64,000 bases of DNA from Hyphomicrobium_A sp963726795. Its GTDB lineage: Bacteria > Pseudomonadota > Alphaproteobacteria > Rhizobiales > Hyphomicrobiaceae. The notes under the pieces were generated by a model that saw nothing but the letters and a program-made list of their open reading frames with translations, made no database searches and was not told the origin of the DNA. The stretch lies in the NCBI GenBank assembly GCA_963726795.1, contig CAVSDD010000004.1, positions 186,001 to 250,000 of the forward strand. Direction: 5' to 3'. Below, in pieces: positions 30,701 to 38,762 of this stretch (its first letter is position 1; every line of letters starts with the position of its first letter). Made by a program: the position numbers and the translations under genes.

Positions 30701-31774
30701 GCGCATTTGACGTTTGCGGGTGCCGCAGCCAGCGATGCTGGTCAGGGCGCGGACGCCGCAGCCACCATGTCGCTGGAGTTTTCGGGACGAGGCGCGACGC
30801 CCGACGGCCTGATCGCAGTTGCTGTGGGCAAGGGTGAGATCCAACTTGGCGACATGTCGATGCGCGTCCCGACGCCGCTCGCTGTCGTCGCCACCTCGGA
30901 AGCCGTATTGTCCGGTGGAGCCGGCGGCAGCGGCGATGAGCTCATCGCGGCGCTCAAGGCAAAGATTGCCGATAGCGAGGTCAAAGTAGGCCCGCGTAAG
31001 ATTGCGATCGACGTTGCCGACGGAGCCGCAAAGCTCGAGGCGTTCACGCTCCCGTCGCAGGCGGGTACAACCACTGTAACCACGACCGTGGATCTCGCCT
31101 CTCTCATGGTCGACAGCTCTTGGCTGCTCGAACCGAAGGCACCGGATGTGGAGCAGCCCGATAAACCGCGCAAAGGCGCGTTGCCGAGCATCACTTTCGT
31201 CTATGTCGGACCGTTGAAAGATGCATGGACGCTGCAGCCTCGCGTCACTGCGGACCAACTCGAGCGCGAGCTTGCTATCCGCAAGATGGAGCTCGATGCC
31301 GATCAACTCGAGCGCCTGCACAAAGCGGACGCCGAGCGGGCGCAACGTGAGGATGAGCGGCGCAAGTCGCTCGAGACCGATCAAAGCGCACCCACTCCCC
31401 AGCCAACCCCTGGCGAAGCCGGCGTAACGCCGCCTGGTGCAGCTGTGCCAATCGCGCCGGCGCCGGGAACAGGCGCTCTACAACCGCAGGCGGCTGTACC
31501 GATAGCGCCAGCGCCTGCAGCCCCGACGCCGCTCGCACCGACGCAGATCGGTGTGCCGGATGCCGATCAGGTCCCGGCCCTGCCGGGAGCGGAAGCACAG
31601 ATCCCACCCCTCCCTGACGACACCAACCCGGCCGCCACGCTGCCCTCCTCCGCCACCGCCGCACAGCAGCCTGTACCCCCGGGCGCCAATCGCGCGCCGC
31701 AGCGCCGCGTGCAGCGCCGGCAGGTTCCCGTCGGTGATCAGGTGCTCCGTGCCCTGCAGAACAGCACCAACTAG
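27761..31774 (+). CDS. AsmA family protein (very long)
   Basis: About 1337 residues from ATG 27761. A single N-terminal membrane helix (about residues 4-24) is followed by PYFVDWNGYRGVFEEEAS and by GREVRVGGNVNVRLLPAPFV, the typical start of the AsmA domain. The long middle is made of repetitive beta-strand sequence, expected of AsmA/TamB-like periplasmic bridges that carry phospholipid between membranes. The last 150 or so residues are a charged coiled segment and then a Pro/Ala/Gln-rich low-complexity tail. A phospholipid-transport or outer-membrane assembly role is inferred from the family. GCAGAGG lies before the ATG. Confidence 0.88.
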   Translation: MSNGLLYIAGFISLVLAALFAVPYFVDWNGYRGVFEEEASRILGREVRVGGNVNVRLLPAPFVRFEKLRIADTTGIVGEPFFRAESFTMRLSVPPLLKGIIEANEIELKRPVLRLALDGDGGGNWRSLSITPGALPFVPAGVTLQSVKIVEGLVTLQGPKGNTFAELDGLNGELKADSMQGPFSFRGTTKWHDADREVRIATDAVDAEGAVRFKTTIRGTKRDNAYTIEGRLLDLKGNPRVTGEVTAKLELDAPAVPSTQSPSPSIGGEAETAQQPVVDFKSGFTGDAKSLQLDGITLSFDRVGQPQLISGSAAASWTDAFTVDLNLASRWLDLDRISGGSAVQSPFDTARGFVSAVIQSLPSEAETKVRFDLDQATLGGEAVSNVRIEVARNSGALLLKELRAGLPGGAKLALYGAAAENAEPGAFRGELALRGTSLARFLNWAAKDDSVAEAIRSDGPFALQGRFSMNAQSVDLTEAGAEVGGTPLTGEVHYRAGERARLAVVLQGQQIDAARLWPAGVGYIKGLLAGGTGEDSAKADAKRPHWLDTSRSDLSLRLRAGTLATGRQPLRDVDFDIALEQGQFAMRACKFVTDDGLAFELDGRVADVAGDRKGSLHWVVAAPDKNSFTSFVRLWDLPDDQAEQAKRYVPLTPMRLAGTVRLGDRGKTSADIQADGSVMGGRLVANARLDGGLANWRASDTDIAITIDSSDVVQTLNALAARVGSPAPERRERPGQFFVKAVGIPANGMLTTATVKAAGIYLAYDGNVGVAAGGARSFNGDVRVSSRELGDIMAIAGLGNGSAPRGVPVIGAMKMVSSNQTIELKPQLLAVGGSKVAGTVALAYPAEGPAIVTAQLQVDQATIPGLLAIAVDRGATAAVPEQPPAQPKTAANAKSVWPESPFDFAALDGIEGKLGIGFDTLSLEDGMAISKAQIEVQLGPGKITLAKLEGRALGGTLAAKATLEKEPGGASLSGNVQLDGAHLTFAGAAASDAGQGADAAATMSLEFSGRGATPDGLIAVAVGKGEIQLGDMSMRVPTPLAVVATSEAVLSGGAGGSGDELIAALKAKIADSEVKVGPRKIAIDVADGAAKLEAFTLPSQAGTTTVTTTVDLASLMVDSSWLLEPKAPDVEQPDKPRKGALPSITFVYVGPLKDAWTLQPRVTADQLERELAIRKMELDADQLERLHKADAERAQREDERRKSLETDQSAPTPQPTPGEAGVTPPGAAVPIAPAPGTGALQPQAAVPIAPAPAAPTPLAPTQIGVPDADQVPALPGAEAQIPPLPDDTNPAATLPSSATAAQQPVPPGANRAPQRRVQRRQVPVGDQVLRALQNSTN

Positions 31775-32013
31775 CGCTTGACGGAGCTTGATGCGGGCTG
31801 AGTACGCGTGCGGAAATAATCGAGCACCCATATCCGCACCGCGCCCGAAAGACTGCTTTGCCCGCGGCCGGAATCGATCGCTACGATAAGGCCGGCGAGG
31901 GTGAGTTGCTCCAAGGCGGCAGCCTCTCGCAGCGCCTCCCAGAATGGCGCCTCGAGCGAGATCGAGGTGCGGTGGCCTTTGATCGTGAACGAGCGCTTCA
32001 GAGGCCGCGTCAT
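31771..32013 (-). CDS. Ribbon-helix-helix domain protein
   Basis: 80 residues. KRSFTIKGHRTSISLEAPFW followed by EALREAAALEQLTLAGLIVA matches the ribbon-helix-helix family (RHH_4 type) common in Hyphomicrobiales. Such proteins bind DNA as dimers through the paired beta strand, but targets are unknown. Its start overlaps the end of the DUF4169 gene by four bases, so the two are translationally coupled. Its end overlaps the AsmA gene on the other strand by four bases. Confidence 0.75.
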   Translation of the reverse strand: MTRPLKRSFTIKGHRTSISLEAPFWEALREAAALEQLTLAGLIVAIDSGRGQSSLSGAVRIWVLDYFRTRTQPASSSVKR

Positions 32014-32207
32014 TTGGCCGGTTCGGTCTCGTCGGCTTCTCGCTGATGCGCTTTCAGCCGCCGCTCTTCGAGCGAGGCGATCTTAGCTGCCGCCTGCTTT
32101 TCGGGCTTAGAGCGGCCGTGCTTTGCACTATTGGCGCGCGCACGTGCCTGAGCCTCCGCCTTGGCCTTCTCCTTGCGTACGCGGCGCAAATTCACGACTT
32201 CGCCCAT
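32010..32207 (-). CDS. DUF4169 family small basic protein
   Basis: 65 residues, rich in Lys, Arg, Ala and Glu. The start MGEVVNLRRVRKEKAKAEA is characteristic of DUF4169. It is predicted to be almost entirely helical, and no function is known. It sits between fumC and the ribbon-helix-helix gene, an order I know from many members of the order; the tight overlap with the latter suggests that they are made together. Confidence 0.75.
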   Translation of the reverse strand: MGEVVNLRRVRKEKAKAEAQARARANSAKHGRSKPEKQAAAKIASLEERRLKAHQREADETEPAK

Positions 32208-32253
32208 GTCCGTTCCTCACTCAACTCGTGTCCGGCACTCAGAGCCCGCGCGG

Positions 32254-33651
32254 TCATTCCGGGCCAAGCATCTTCTTCGGATCGACGATCTCGTCGAATT
32301 CGACCGCGCTGACATAACCGCCGCCGACTGCCTCCTCGCGCAACGTGGTCCCGCGTTGGTGTGCGGTCTTGGCGATCTTGGCTGCCGCGTCGTAACCGAT
32401 CTTAGGCGCGAGCGCGGTGACGAGCATAAGTGAGCGTTCAAGGCCGGCCTTGATGTTGTCCTCGCGTGGCTCGATGCCAAGCACGCAATTCTCGGTGAAA
32501 GAGCGCGATGCATCCGCCAGCAGCGTAACCGACTGCAGAAAGTTGTACGCCATCACCGGGTTGTAGACATTGAGCTCGAAATGACCCTGGCTGCCGGCGA
32601 AGGAGACCGTCGCCTGGTTGCCGAATACCTGCACGCAAACCTGCGTCAGGGCCTCGCATTGGGTCGGATTGACCTTGCCGGGCATGATGGAGGATCCGGG
32701 CTCGTTCTCCGGAAGGGCAAGCTCGCCGAGCCCCGAGCGCGGCCCCGATCCCAACAGGCGGATGTCGTTGGCGATTTTGAACAGCGAGACCGCCACAGTG
32801 TTGATGGCGCCGTGGCTCATGACCATGGCGTCGTGCGCCGCGAGCGCCTCGAACTTGTTGGGGGCGCTCTTGAACGGAAGGTGCGTGATGGCGGCGATGC
32901 GCTCGGCAACCTTCTCAGCGAAGCCCTTGGGTGAGTTGAGCCCAGTGCCGACGGCGGTCCCACCCTGCGCCAGCTCCATCAATGCCGGCAGTGTCATCTC
33001 GATGCGTTTGAGGCCATTCTCGACTTGCTGGGCATATCCGGAAAACTCCTGACCGAGGGTTAGCGGAGTCGCATCCTGGGTGTGCGTGCGGCCGATCTTT
33101 ACGATGTCGCGCCAAGCCTGCGTCTTGTCGTTCAGCGCGTTGCGCAGCATCTGCAGAGATGGCAGCAGCCTGTGATGGATCTCCTCGACACAGGCAATGT
33201 GCATGGCAGTCGGGTAGGTGTCGTTCGACGACTGACTCATGTTGACGTGGTCGTTGGGGTGCACCGGCTTTTTGGAGCCAAGCGTTCCCCCGAGCAGCTC
33301 GATCGCCCGGTTCGAGATCACCTCGTTGGCGTTCATGTTCGATTGAGTGCCCGATCCGGTTTGCCAAACGGCAAGAGGAAAATGCCCGTCGAGCTTGCCC
33401 TCGATGACCTCCTGCGCGGCCTTGACGATCGTCTCGCCAAGCTTGGGGTCGAGCCTCCCGAGCGCCACATTTGTCTCGGCAGCGGCACGTTTGACGATGC
33501 CAAGGGCGCGCACGATTGCGGCAGGCTGCTTCTCCCAGCCGATCTTGAAGTTTGCCAGCGAGCGCTCGGCCTGCGCGCCCCAGTAGCGGTCCGCCGCCAC
33601 TTCAATCGGTCCGAAAGTGTCGGTCTCGGTGCGGGTTTTCTTCACGGTCAT
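32254..33651 (-). CDS. fumC: Class II fumarate hydratase
   Basis: Iron-independent fumarase of the TCA cycle. From ATG 33651 it has about 465 residues, beginning MTVKKTRTETDTFGPIEVAA, which matches the family start; the frame is open to 33696 but the extra 15 residues are not conserved. Catalytic and signature regions are visible: GSGTQSNMNANEVISNRA, HVNMSQSSNDTYPTAMHIA, GRTHTQDATPLTLGQEFSGY (His190) and the mobile loop GSSIMPGKVNPTQCE near residues 319-333. The gene is intact and on the same strand as DUF4169. Confidence 0.96.
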   Translation of the reverse strand: MTVKKTRTETDTFGPIEVAADRYWGAQAERSLANFKIGWEKQPAAIVRALGIVKRAAAETNVALGRLDPKLGETIVKAAQEVIEGKLDGHFPLAVWQTGSGTQSNMNANEVISNRAIELLGGTLGSKKPVHPNDHVNMSQSSNDTYPTAMHIACVEEIHHRLLPSLQMLRNALNDKTQAWRDIVKIGRTHTQDATPLTLGQEFSGYAQQVENGLKRIEMTLPALMELAQGGTAVGTGLNSPKGFAEKVAERIAAITHLPFKSAPNKFEALAAHDAMVMSHGAINTVAVSLFKIANDIRLLGSGPRSGLGELALPENEPGSSIMPGKVNPTQCEALTQVCVQVFGNQATVSFAGSQGHFELNVYNPVMAYNFLQSVTLLADASRSFTENCVLGIEPREDNIKAGLERSLMLVTALAPKIGYDAAAKIAKTAHQRGTTLREEAVGGGYVSAVEFDEIVDPKKMLGPE

Positions 33652-34072
33652 GCACGGGGTCCATTGCGCCTGCTGCAGGGTATGCCGCAATAGCACGAAG
33701 GCCCCTGCCTTGGCAGCGGACGCAATTGCTGCGATTTGGTTGGGACTCTGGTTGGTACGGCATCGCTTGGCCGCCTGTGGTCGTCGCGGAAATGGTTTCC
33801 CGACACCTGCTGGCGGAGGGCCGCGGCGTGCAACGGCGTCGCGTCGATCGGCAGTACGGGAAAGTCGCTCGGCGGTAAGCCTCGGGCGGACAGACGGATT
33901 TGCCGCCGCCCCGCGTTAACCTCTGTCGGCGGCCGATGCGCGCGGGCGCCATATGCCGGCCCAAAGAATGAGGCAAAACCGGATCTGTTTGCCGGTAAGC
34001 AGAGTTTAGGCTTCACTTGGTAAATCTTAAGACACCCCGGAATAGCCGGGCAAATTCGCTAAGGATCAGGAC
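33652..34072. other. Intergenic region between divergent fumC and the L,D-transpeptidase gene
   Basis: About 420 bases. Several short open frames on both strands lack ribosome binding sites and resemble no family, so I call no gene. The A/T-rich part near 34000-34040 is the likely promoter area for the L,D-transpeptidase. AAGGATCAGG precedes its ATG. Confidence 0.45.
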
Positions 34073-35689
34073 ATGAGTTTGCGAGCCGTTCTTCCCGTCG
34101 CGGTGGTTGCTATTGCCGCGCTCGCACTTGCTGGTCCCACAGATGCCGCGCAACGTGGCCAAAGCCCCGTGGAGAAGCGCGACGAATACGCGGTACCGCC
34201 AAACGCCGGTCCGCCCGTGCTCGCGCTTGTTTCACTTCTTGATCAGCGCGTCACGATTTACGACGCCAACGGCCCGATCCTGCACTCACCCGTCTCCAGC
34301 GGCCAGACCGGTCTCGACACGCCCGTTGGCATCTACTCGGTCCTGCAAAAGGAAGCCGAGCACTATTCCAACAAGTATGATGACGCCGCCATGCCGCACA
34401 TGGAGCGCATCACTTGGTCGGGTGTGGCGCTGCACGGTGGGGCGTTGCCAGGTTATGCCGCCTCACACGGGTGCGTGCGGTTGCCCTACAACTTTGCTGA
34501 GCGTCTGTTCGGTCTCACCAAGCTCGGCATGCGCGTGATCGTCTCGCGCTATGACGTGTCGCCGAGCGTAATCACGCATCCGCTGCTGTTCAAGCCAGCG
34601 CCCTTGAGCGAAGGCACCGGCCTTGTGACGAAGACGGCATTCGGGTTGACGAGCCCGCAGCAAGTCAATGAGGCGCGCGCCACGCAGCTGCAGGCAATCA
34701 TCGACACGAAGAAGGCCGCAGCCGACGAAGCGGAAAAGAAAGCGGTGCCGCTGCGCGCTGTTGCAAAGGAGAAAACGGCCGCAGGCGCGACGGCCCTCAA
34801 AGCGCTGAAATCGGCCGAGCGCGCCCGCAAGAATGCAGGCGACAGTCTTGCCGACGCAGAGAAGGCGCTGACGCGCGCAAAAACGCCCAAGGCGACCGAC
34901 CGCGCGCAAGCCGCTAAGGATAAGGCTCAGGCCAAGGTCACGGAGACCCAGGCGAAGCTCGATGCCGTAAGAACGCAATATCAGCCCCAGATCGATGCCT
35001 ACGAGCAGGCGACGGCCGCGGTGAAGGCCGTTGAAGCCGAGAAAGCAGCTCTCATTGCCGAGGCGCACGATGCGCGGCGCAAGATGTCGCCAGTATCGGT
35101 ATTCATCAGCTTGAAGACGCAGAAGCTTTACGTACGGCAAGCCTTCGAGCCGGTGTTCGAGGTCCCGGTTACGATCAAGGACCCCAATAGGCCGATCGGC
35201 ACCCACACCTATACCGCCGTCGACTACGCCGAGGGCGGACACGAGATGCGCTGGAACGTCGTATCAATCGGAGGCCGTCGCGCCAATGATGAGCAAGTGG
35301 ACGACGTGGTGTACGACGAGTACGAGCGTCCGCGTCGCCACCGCGCGCCAGCGCGCAGCAGTGGCCCAACGCCGACCGATGTTGGCGCGGCCAGTGCCGC
35401 GCTTGATCGGATCACAATTCCCCAAGACGCAGTGGAGCGTATCTCCGAGCTGGTCCTGCCTGGCTCTTCTTTGATCGTATCTGATGAGGAAGCGAGCAAG
35501 GAAACCGGCCAGCAGACCGATTTCATCGTGCTCATCAGCAGCGAGCCGCAAGGCGGCATTCAGAGCAGGCCGCGCCAGGATCCCTACTACGACGACTATT
35601 ACGGGGAGTACGGTGGCTATTACGACAACCCGCGAAACCGCAATCGGCGGGGACCGTTCGGGGGCCGCGGGCTATTCGGCTTCTGGTAA
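34073..35689 (+). CDS. L,D-transpeptidase with coiled-coil insert and Tyr-rich tail
   Basis: 538 residues, exported by a signal peptide (about 1-26). A YkuD catalytic domain follows: VALHGGALPGYAASHGCVRL holds His121, His132 and the nucleophile Cys134. Such enzymes make 3-3 peptidoglycan cross-links or attach proteins to the wall. Residues about 210-350 are Ala/Lys/Glu-rich and strongly coiled-coil. A second region (VSVFISLKTQKLYVRQAF, then VPVTIKDPNRPIGTHTY) looks like a second YkuD-like fold without a visible active-site cysteine. The C-terminus is rich in Tyr, Asp, Gly and Arg. Confidence 0.85.
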   Translation: MSLRAVLPVAVVAIAALALAGPTDAAQRGQSPVEKRDEYAVPPNAGPPVLALVSLLDQRVTIYDANGPILHSPVSSGQTGLDTPVGIYSVLQKEAEHYSNKYDDAAMPHMERITWSGVALHGGALPGYAASHGCVRLPYNFAERLFGLTKLGMRVIVSRYDVSPSVITHPLLFKPAPLSEGTGLVTKTAFGLTSPQQVNEARATQLQAIIDTKKAAADEAEKKAVPLRAVAKEKTAAGATALKALKSAERARKNAGDSLADAEKALTRAKTPKATDRAQAAKDKAQAKVTETQAKLDAVRTQYQPQIDAYEQATAAVKAVEAEKAALIAEAHDARRKMSPVSVFISLKTQKLYVRQAFEPVFEVPVTIKDPNRPIGTHTYTAVDYAEGGHEMRWNVVSIGGRRANDEQVDDVVYDEYERPRRHRAPARSSGPTPTDVGAASAALDRITIPQDAVERISELVLPGSSLIVSDEEASKETGQQTDFIVLISSEPQGGIQSRPRQDPYYDDYYGEYGGYYDNPRNRNRRGPFGGRGLFGFW

Positions 35690-35692
35690 AGG

Positions 35693-36427
35693 CTAGCCGT
35701 TCGCGTCCGGCTGCTGGCAGATCTTCGGCATCGGTTTGCCGTTGAACCACAGCTCGTAGCTGTTGGGGGCGTTGGTACGTGCCCATTCGGTTCCGGAGAT
35801 ATCCTTCACACTGAGCTCGAGTCCCAGCGTGCCAAACAGGTTTGCGATCGCGTCTGCGCGCGTCCTGTCGTCGACGTGAAAGAAGCGCAGCTCCTGATTT
35901 GAGTTGGCGGCGCCCTGGAATTTTCGCACCGCGGGGAAGATCACCGACGCCTTGTCGGTATCCTTGAACGCTTCGCGCAGTCGCACGAGGCAATTGTAAA
36001 CATCATCGCTCGGGACGTGAACGAATACGCGGGCCGGGCGCCGCTCGAGCGCGACACGGTAGGCTTCCGCGACGTCCGAGTTATCCTTTGAGGCATTCTG
36101 GATCGCTACCTCGAGCATCGGCAGCAGCTCCTTGTTCTCGGCCGTCGTCGCGTAGTCGATCTGCGCGGCGAGAAATTCGACCGGCACCTTGCCGTTCTTG
36201 GCGAGGTACTCGAACATTGCGATGCCGTACTTCTGCTTCTCAGGCGATTTGTCGGTTACCAGATCGATCATGCCTTTGAGGTCGTTCACGTTCTGCTGCC
36301 AGCGCGTCCAGTACCAGCCCATCCCGGCAACCGTCATCGGCACGAGCACGATCGAGAGCATCTTGAAGAAGGCGTCCCACCACTCGGGCGAGATCTTGAA
36401 CCGGGACAATGCCGATTTGAGCGTCAC
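35693..36427 (-). CDS. Membrane-anchored protein of unknown function
   Basis: 244 residues. One hydrophobic segment at about residues 20-43 (MLSIVLVPMTVAGMGWYW) is followed by a soluble domain containing YGIAMFEYLAKNGKVPVEFL and ARVFVHVPSDDVYNCLVRLR. Residues 55-120 resemble short helical repeats. I do not recognise the family. It converges with the L,D-transpeptidase gene with three bases between the stops. No operon partner is obvious. Confidence 0.6.
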   Translation of the reverse strand: MTLKSALSRFKISPEWWDAFFKMLSIVLVPMTVAGMGWYWTRWQQNVNDLKGMIDLVTDKSPEKQKYGIAMFEYLAKNGKVPVEFLAAQIDYATTAENKELLPMLEVAIQNASKDNSDVAEAYRVALERRPARVFVHVPSDDVYNCLVRLREAFKDTDKASVIFPAVRKFQGAANSNQELRFFHVDDRTRADAIANLFGTLGLELSVKDISGTEWARTNAPNSYELWFNGKPMPKICQQPDANG

Positions 36428-36620
36428 GAGAGGAGCTCCCTTCTGGCCAGCGATGTGATGAAGCGTGCCGGAGTGCGGCAGCCGGATGGGCCGGAATCAC
36501 CGATAAAAGCGGCGCTGCCGTGACGGTACGGCAGCCGCGGCGCCGCAGGCCTACATGGTGGTTAACCGACGAGAGAATGGGCGTACGAGCGACGCAAGGC
36601 GCGGGTCACGCGGAACAGCG

Positions 36621-37274
36621 CTACTTCTTGCGGAAGGCGTCGAGGCGCACGATCTGCGCGCCGCCATTGTCCTGGCGCGGCTTGTCGTCGTCGGCTTTGG
36701 GCGCGGCAGGCGTAAGTTTCGTCGTTGTCGCGGGCGCGGCCACAGGCTGGGTGTCTTGAGTCGGGATCGCGCCCTTGTCCGACTTCGTCTTGCGGGTGAC
36801 CTTGGGCTTCTTTGGCGCGGTCGAGCGCAGTGTTGTCGCGCGCGTGCCGTTAGCACTGCCAGGGCGGCGTCCCCCGAAGCGCTGCGACATGTCCTCGCCC
36901 GCTTCCGGCTCGGCCTCGAGATCCTCGAACTGCAGGCCGTAGCGGACGCTCGGATCGAAGAAGACCCGGATTGCCGCATACGTCACTACGAGACGCTCGG
37001 GGATGCCGTCGAACGTCAGCTTCACCTCGAAGCCATCGTCCTGGACCGAGAGATCCCAGAAACGGTGCTGCAGCACGATCGTCATCTCGTTGGGATACTT
37101 GTCCTTCAACCGCTTGGACAAGATGACGCCCGACGCCGACGTGTCGAAGGAAATGTAGAAATGATGCTCGCCCGGCAGGCCCTGTTTGGCCGCCTGCGTC
37201 AGCACAGTGCGCACGACGCCGCGCATGGCGTCCTGGGCAAGCGTTTCGTAGTCGATCGTCGGCTCCGCCGGCAT
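36621..37274 (-). CDS. sspB: SspB-type ClpXP adaptor (alpha class)
   Basis: Adaptor that binds the ssrA degradation tag and delivers tagged proteins to ClpXP. From ATG 37274 about 217 residues. The compact tag-binding domain holds FYISFDTSASGVILSKRLKD, EMTIVLQHRFWDLSVQDDGF and PERLVVTYAAIRVFFDPSV. A long Pro/Ala/Thr/Lys-rich linker ends in QIVRLDAFRKK, which fits the ClpX-binding tail of SspB (VRLDAF-like). The frame is open upstream to 37355, but that part overlaps the end of the tmRNA gene. It lies just downstream of ssrA on the same strand. Confidence 0.85.
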   Translation of the reverse strand: MPAEPTIDYETLAQDAMRGVVRTVLTQAAKQGLPGEHHFYISFDTSASGVILSKRLKDKYPNEMTIVLQHRFWDLSVQDDGFEVKLTFDGIPERLVVTYAAIRVFFDPSVRYGLQFEDLEAEPEAGEDMSQRFGGRRPGSANGTRATTLRSTAPKKPKVTRKTKSDKGAIPTQDTQPVAAPATTTKLTPAAPKADDDKPRQDNGGAQIVRLDAFRKK

Positions 37275-37369
37275 TCGGTCTGTTGGCCCCCTGATTGGCC
37301 CGTGTCGCGCTCTCAAGACGCGCCGATTACACCGCCGTGACAAGCCCGGGGTCAAGTACCCGGGAATAA

Positions 37370-37740
37370 GTGGAGGGCTTCTGTTGCCCGGTGCCCTCCG
37401 GACCGCGCCTCACCCGGCTAAGGGAAAGGGCTTCAAGTTCAGGCTATTCGCACTGCATTACGCAGCGAGAGCAACCTCAGCATAGTTGTCATTGGCAACT
37501 ATTCTGAATGGCCCGATGACGGCGGAACCATGCCGAGCAAAAGCAAAGCCCTTTACACCTTCGTCGATCCTAGTTCGCCCCCATCAGATGCCGCCGCGGG
37601 GTGTCCGCGATCCCGTGTGTGCCTGCCGTCTGCTGTCAGCTTCGGGCGGCGGCATGTGGTGGAGGCGCCGGGTACTGCCCCCGGGTCCGATCGGCTTATT
37701 ACGGCCGCGTTTATCGCCATAGCCGGACGAATCCGGCGAT
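37370..37740 (-). ncRNA. ssrA: Circularly permuted two-piece tmRNA
   Basis: Rescues stalled ribosomes by trans-translation. On the minus strand the acceptor piece comes first (about 37740 to 37657). It ends CGCCTCCACCA, preceded by a 5-bp T-stem (CCGGG/CCCGG) with a 7-base loop. A spacer of about 75 bases follows. The coding piece then begins at 37582 with GGGGGCGAACTAGGATCGAC. GGGGGCG pairs with CGCCTCC as a 7-bp acceptor stem whose third pair is G-U, the alanine identity element. The tag frame, 37496 down to 37458, encodes ANDNYAEVALAA and TAA. Outer ends are approximate; the coding piece probably ends after the GGAGGGC/GCCCTCC stem near 37370. Confidence 0.92.
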
Positions 37741-37949
37741 TGGGAATATAGGGGTATCTGGTTGCGAAAAAAAGACTTTCGTGGCGCGGCTTCGGCAACA
37801 GGATGTTAACCGCGCCAAACTGCAGCGTCTAAAGGGCGCCAAGGGCCGCGACTGAAAGCGTGCGCGGTCAGTTACGGCGCGTGATAAAGGCGAAGCGCGG
37901 TGGCGCCCTGCCACCGGGTGATGATCGGCAATCGAGGGAGACAGCAAGC

Positions 37950-38708
37950 GTGTTCGCCAGGTTGATCAAGGATCCTGCCCCGTACGCGGCGCGCTCAGGC
38001 TGGCCGACATGGGCCGTACTCCCCGTCGGCGTCGTGATCTTCCTCCTGGCAGTGATTGTCGGCGTCATCCTGGCAGGCGCTCATGCGCTCATTTCGGGTG
38101 CGACGCTTCCCGCGTCCGTGGATCCGCTGCATCCACCTCCTGCGATCATGCAGGGGATCATCATTGGCTTTGCTGGATTTCAGATCGGTCTCGTCGGGCT
38201 TGTTTGGCTGGCCGCGGGCTTTTTCGGCGCGCGGCGCTCGGAAGTGCTCGCGCTAAAGCCGCCGGTTCCTTCGTGGTGGGTCCTGCTTCTGGCGCTGGTT
38301 CCCTTGTTTGTTGGAACATCGCTGTGGGAGGGCTTCCTGCTGTGGTGGAAGCCGGATGTCCTTCAAACCGACATGCGCGTGTTCCAGGAGATGCTGCGCG
38401 GGGACAACGCTTGGATCGCGTTCCTCGTCATCGCAATCGGCGCGCCGTTCTCCGAGGAGTTCCTGTTTCGGGGCTTTCTCTTCTCGGGGCTCGCAAAGCG
38501 GCTCTCTTTCGTCCTGACGGCCGTCCTCACCTCACTGCTGTGGACCTCGCTGCACTACGGATATTCGATCTATTTGCTGGCGGAGGTCTTCGCGATCGGG
38601 CTCTATTTCTCATGGCTGCTGGTCCGTACCGGCAGCCTCTGGGTCACGATTTTCTGCCATGCCGTGAATAATACGGCTGGTGTCCTGTTGCTCCTCTACC
38701 TCCGCTAG
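37950..38708 (+). CDS. CPBP family intramembrane glutamic endopeptidase
   Basis: Integral membrane protease of the CPBP/Abi family, related to eukaryotic Rce1. About 252 residues from GTG 37950, with roughly seven hydrophobic segments. The family motifs are SEEFLFRGFLF (catalytic Glu pair and Arg), LLWTSLHYGYS (His) and FCHAVNNTAGV (His and Asn). A GGGAG about ten bases upstream favours GTG 37950; the frame is also open from GTG 37860, which would add a basic N-terminus. The substrate is unknown. Confidence 0.82.
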   Translation: MFARLIKDPAPYAARSGWPTWAVLPVGVVIFLLAVIVGVILAGAHALISGATLPASVDPLHPPPAIMQGIIIGFAGFQIGLVGLVWLAAGFFGARRSEVLALKPPVPSWWVLLLALVPLFVGTSLWEGFLLWWKPDVLQTDMRVFQEMLRGDNAWIAFLVIAIGAPFSEEFLFRGFLFSGLAKRLSFVLTAVLTSLLWTSLHYGYSIYLLAEVFAIGLYFSWLLVRTGSLWVTIFCHAVNNTAGVLLLLYLR

Positions 38709-38762
38709 AGATGCACCCGGTCGTGAGCAGCACCGAGCCCTGAATCACCTTATATTGGTCTG

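Noticed and set aside
29744..31384. 546-codon open frame on the minus strand opposite the AsmA gene
   Set aside because: Antisense shadow; no motif, no ribosome binding site, composition typical of reversed GC-rich coding DNA.
37601..37855. Short plus-strand open frame (84 codons) upstream of the CPBP gene
   Set aside because: It overlaps the acceptor half and spacer of the permuted tmRNA on the opposite strand and has no family resemblance.
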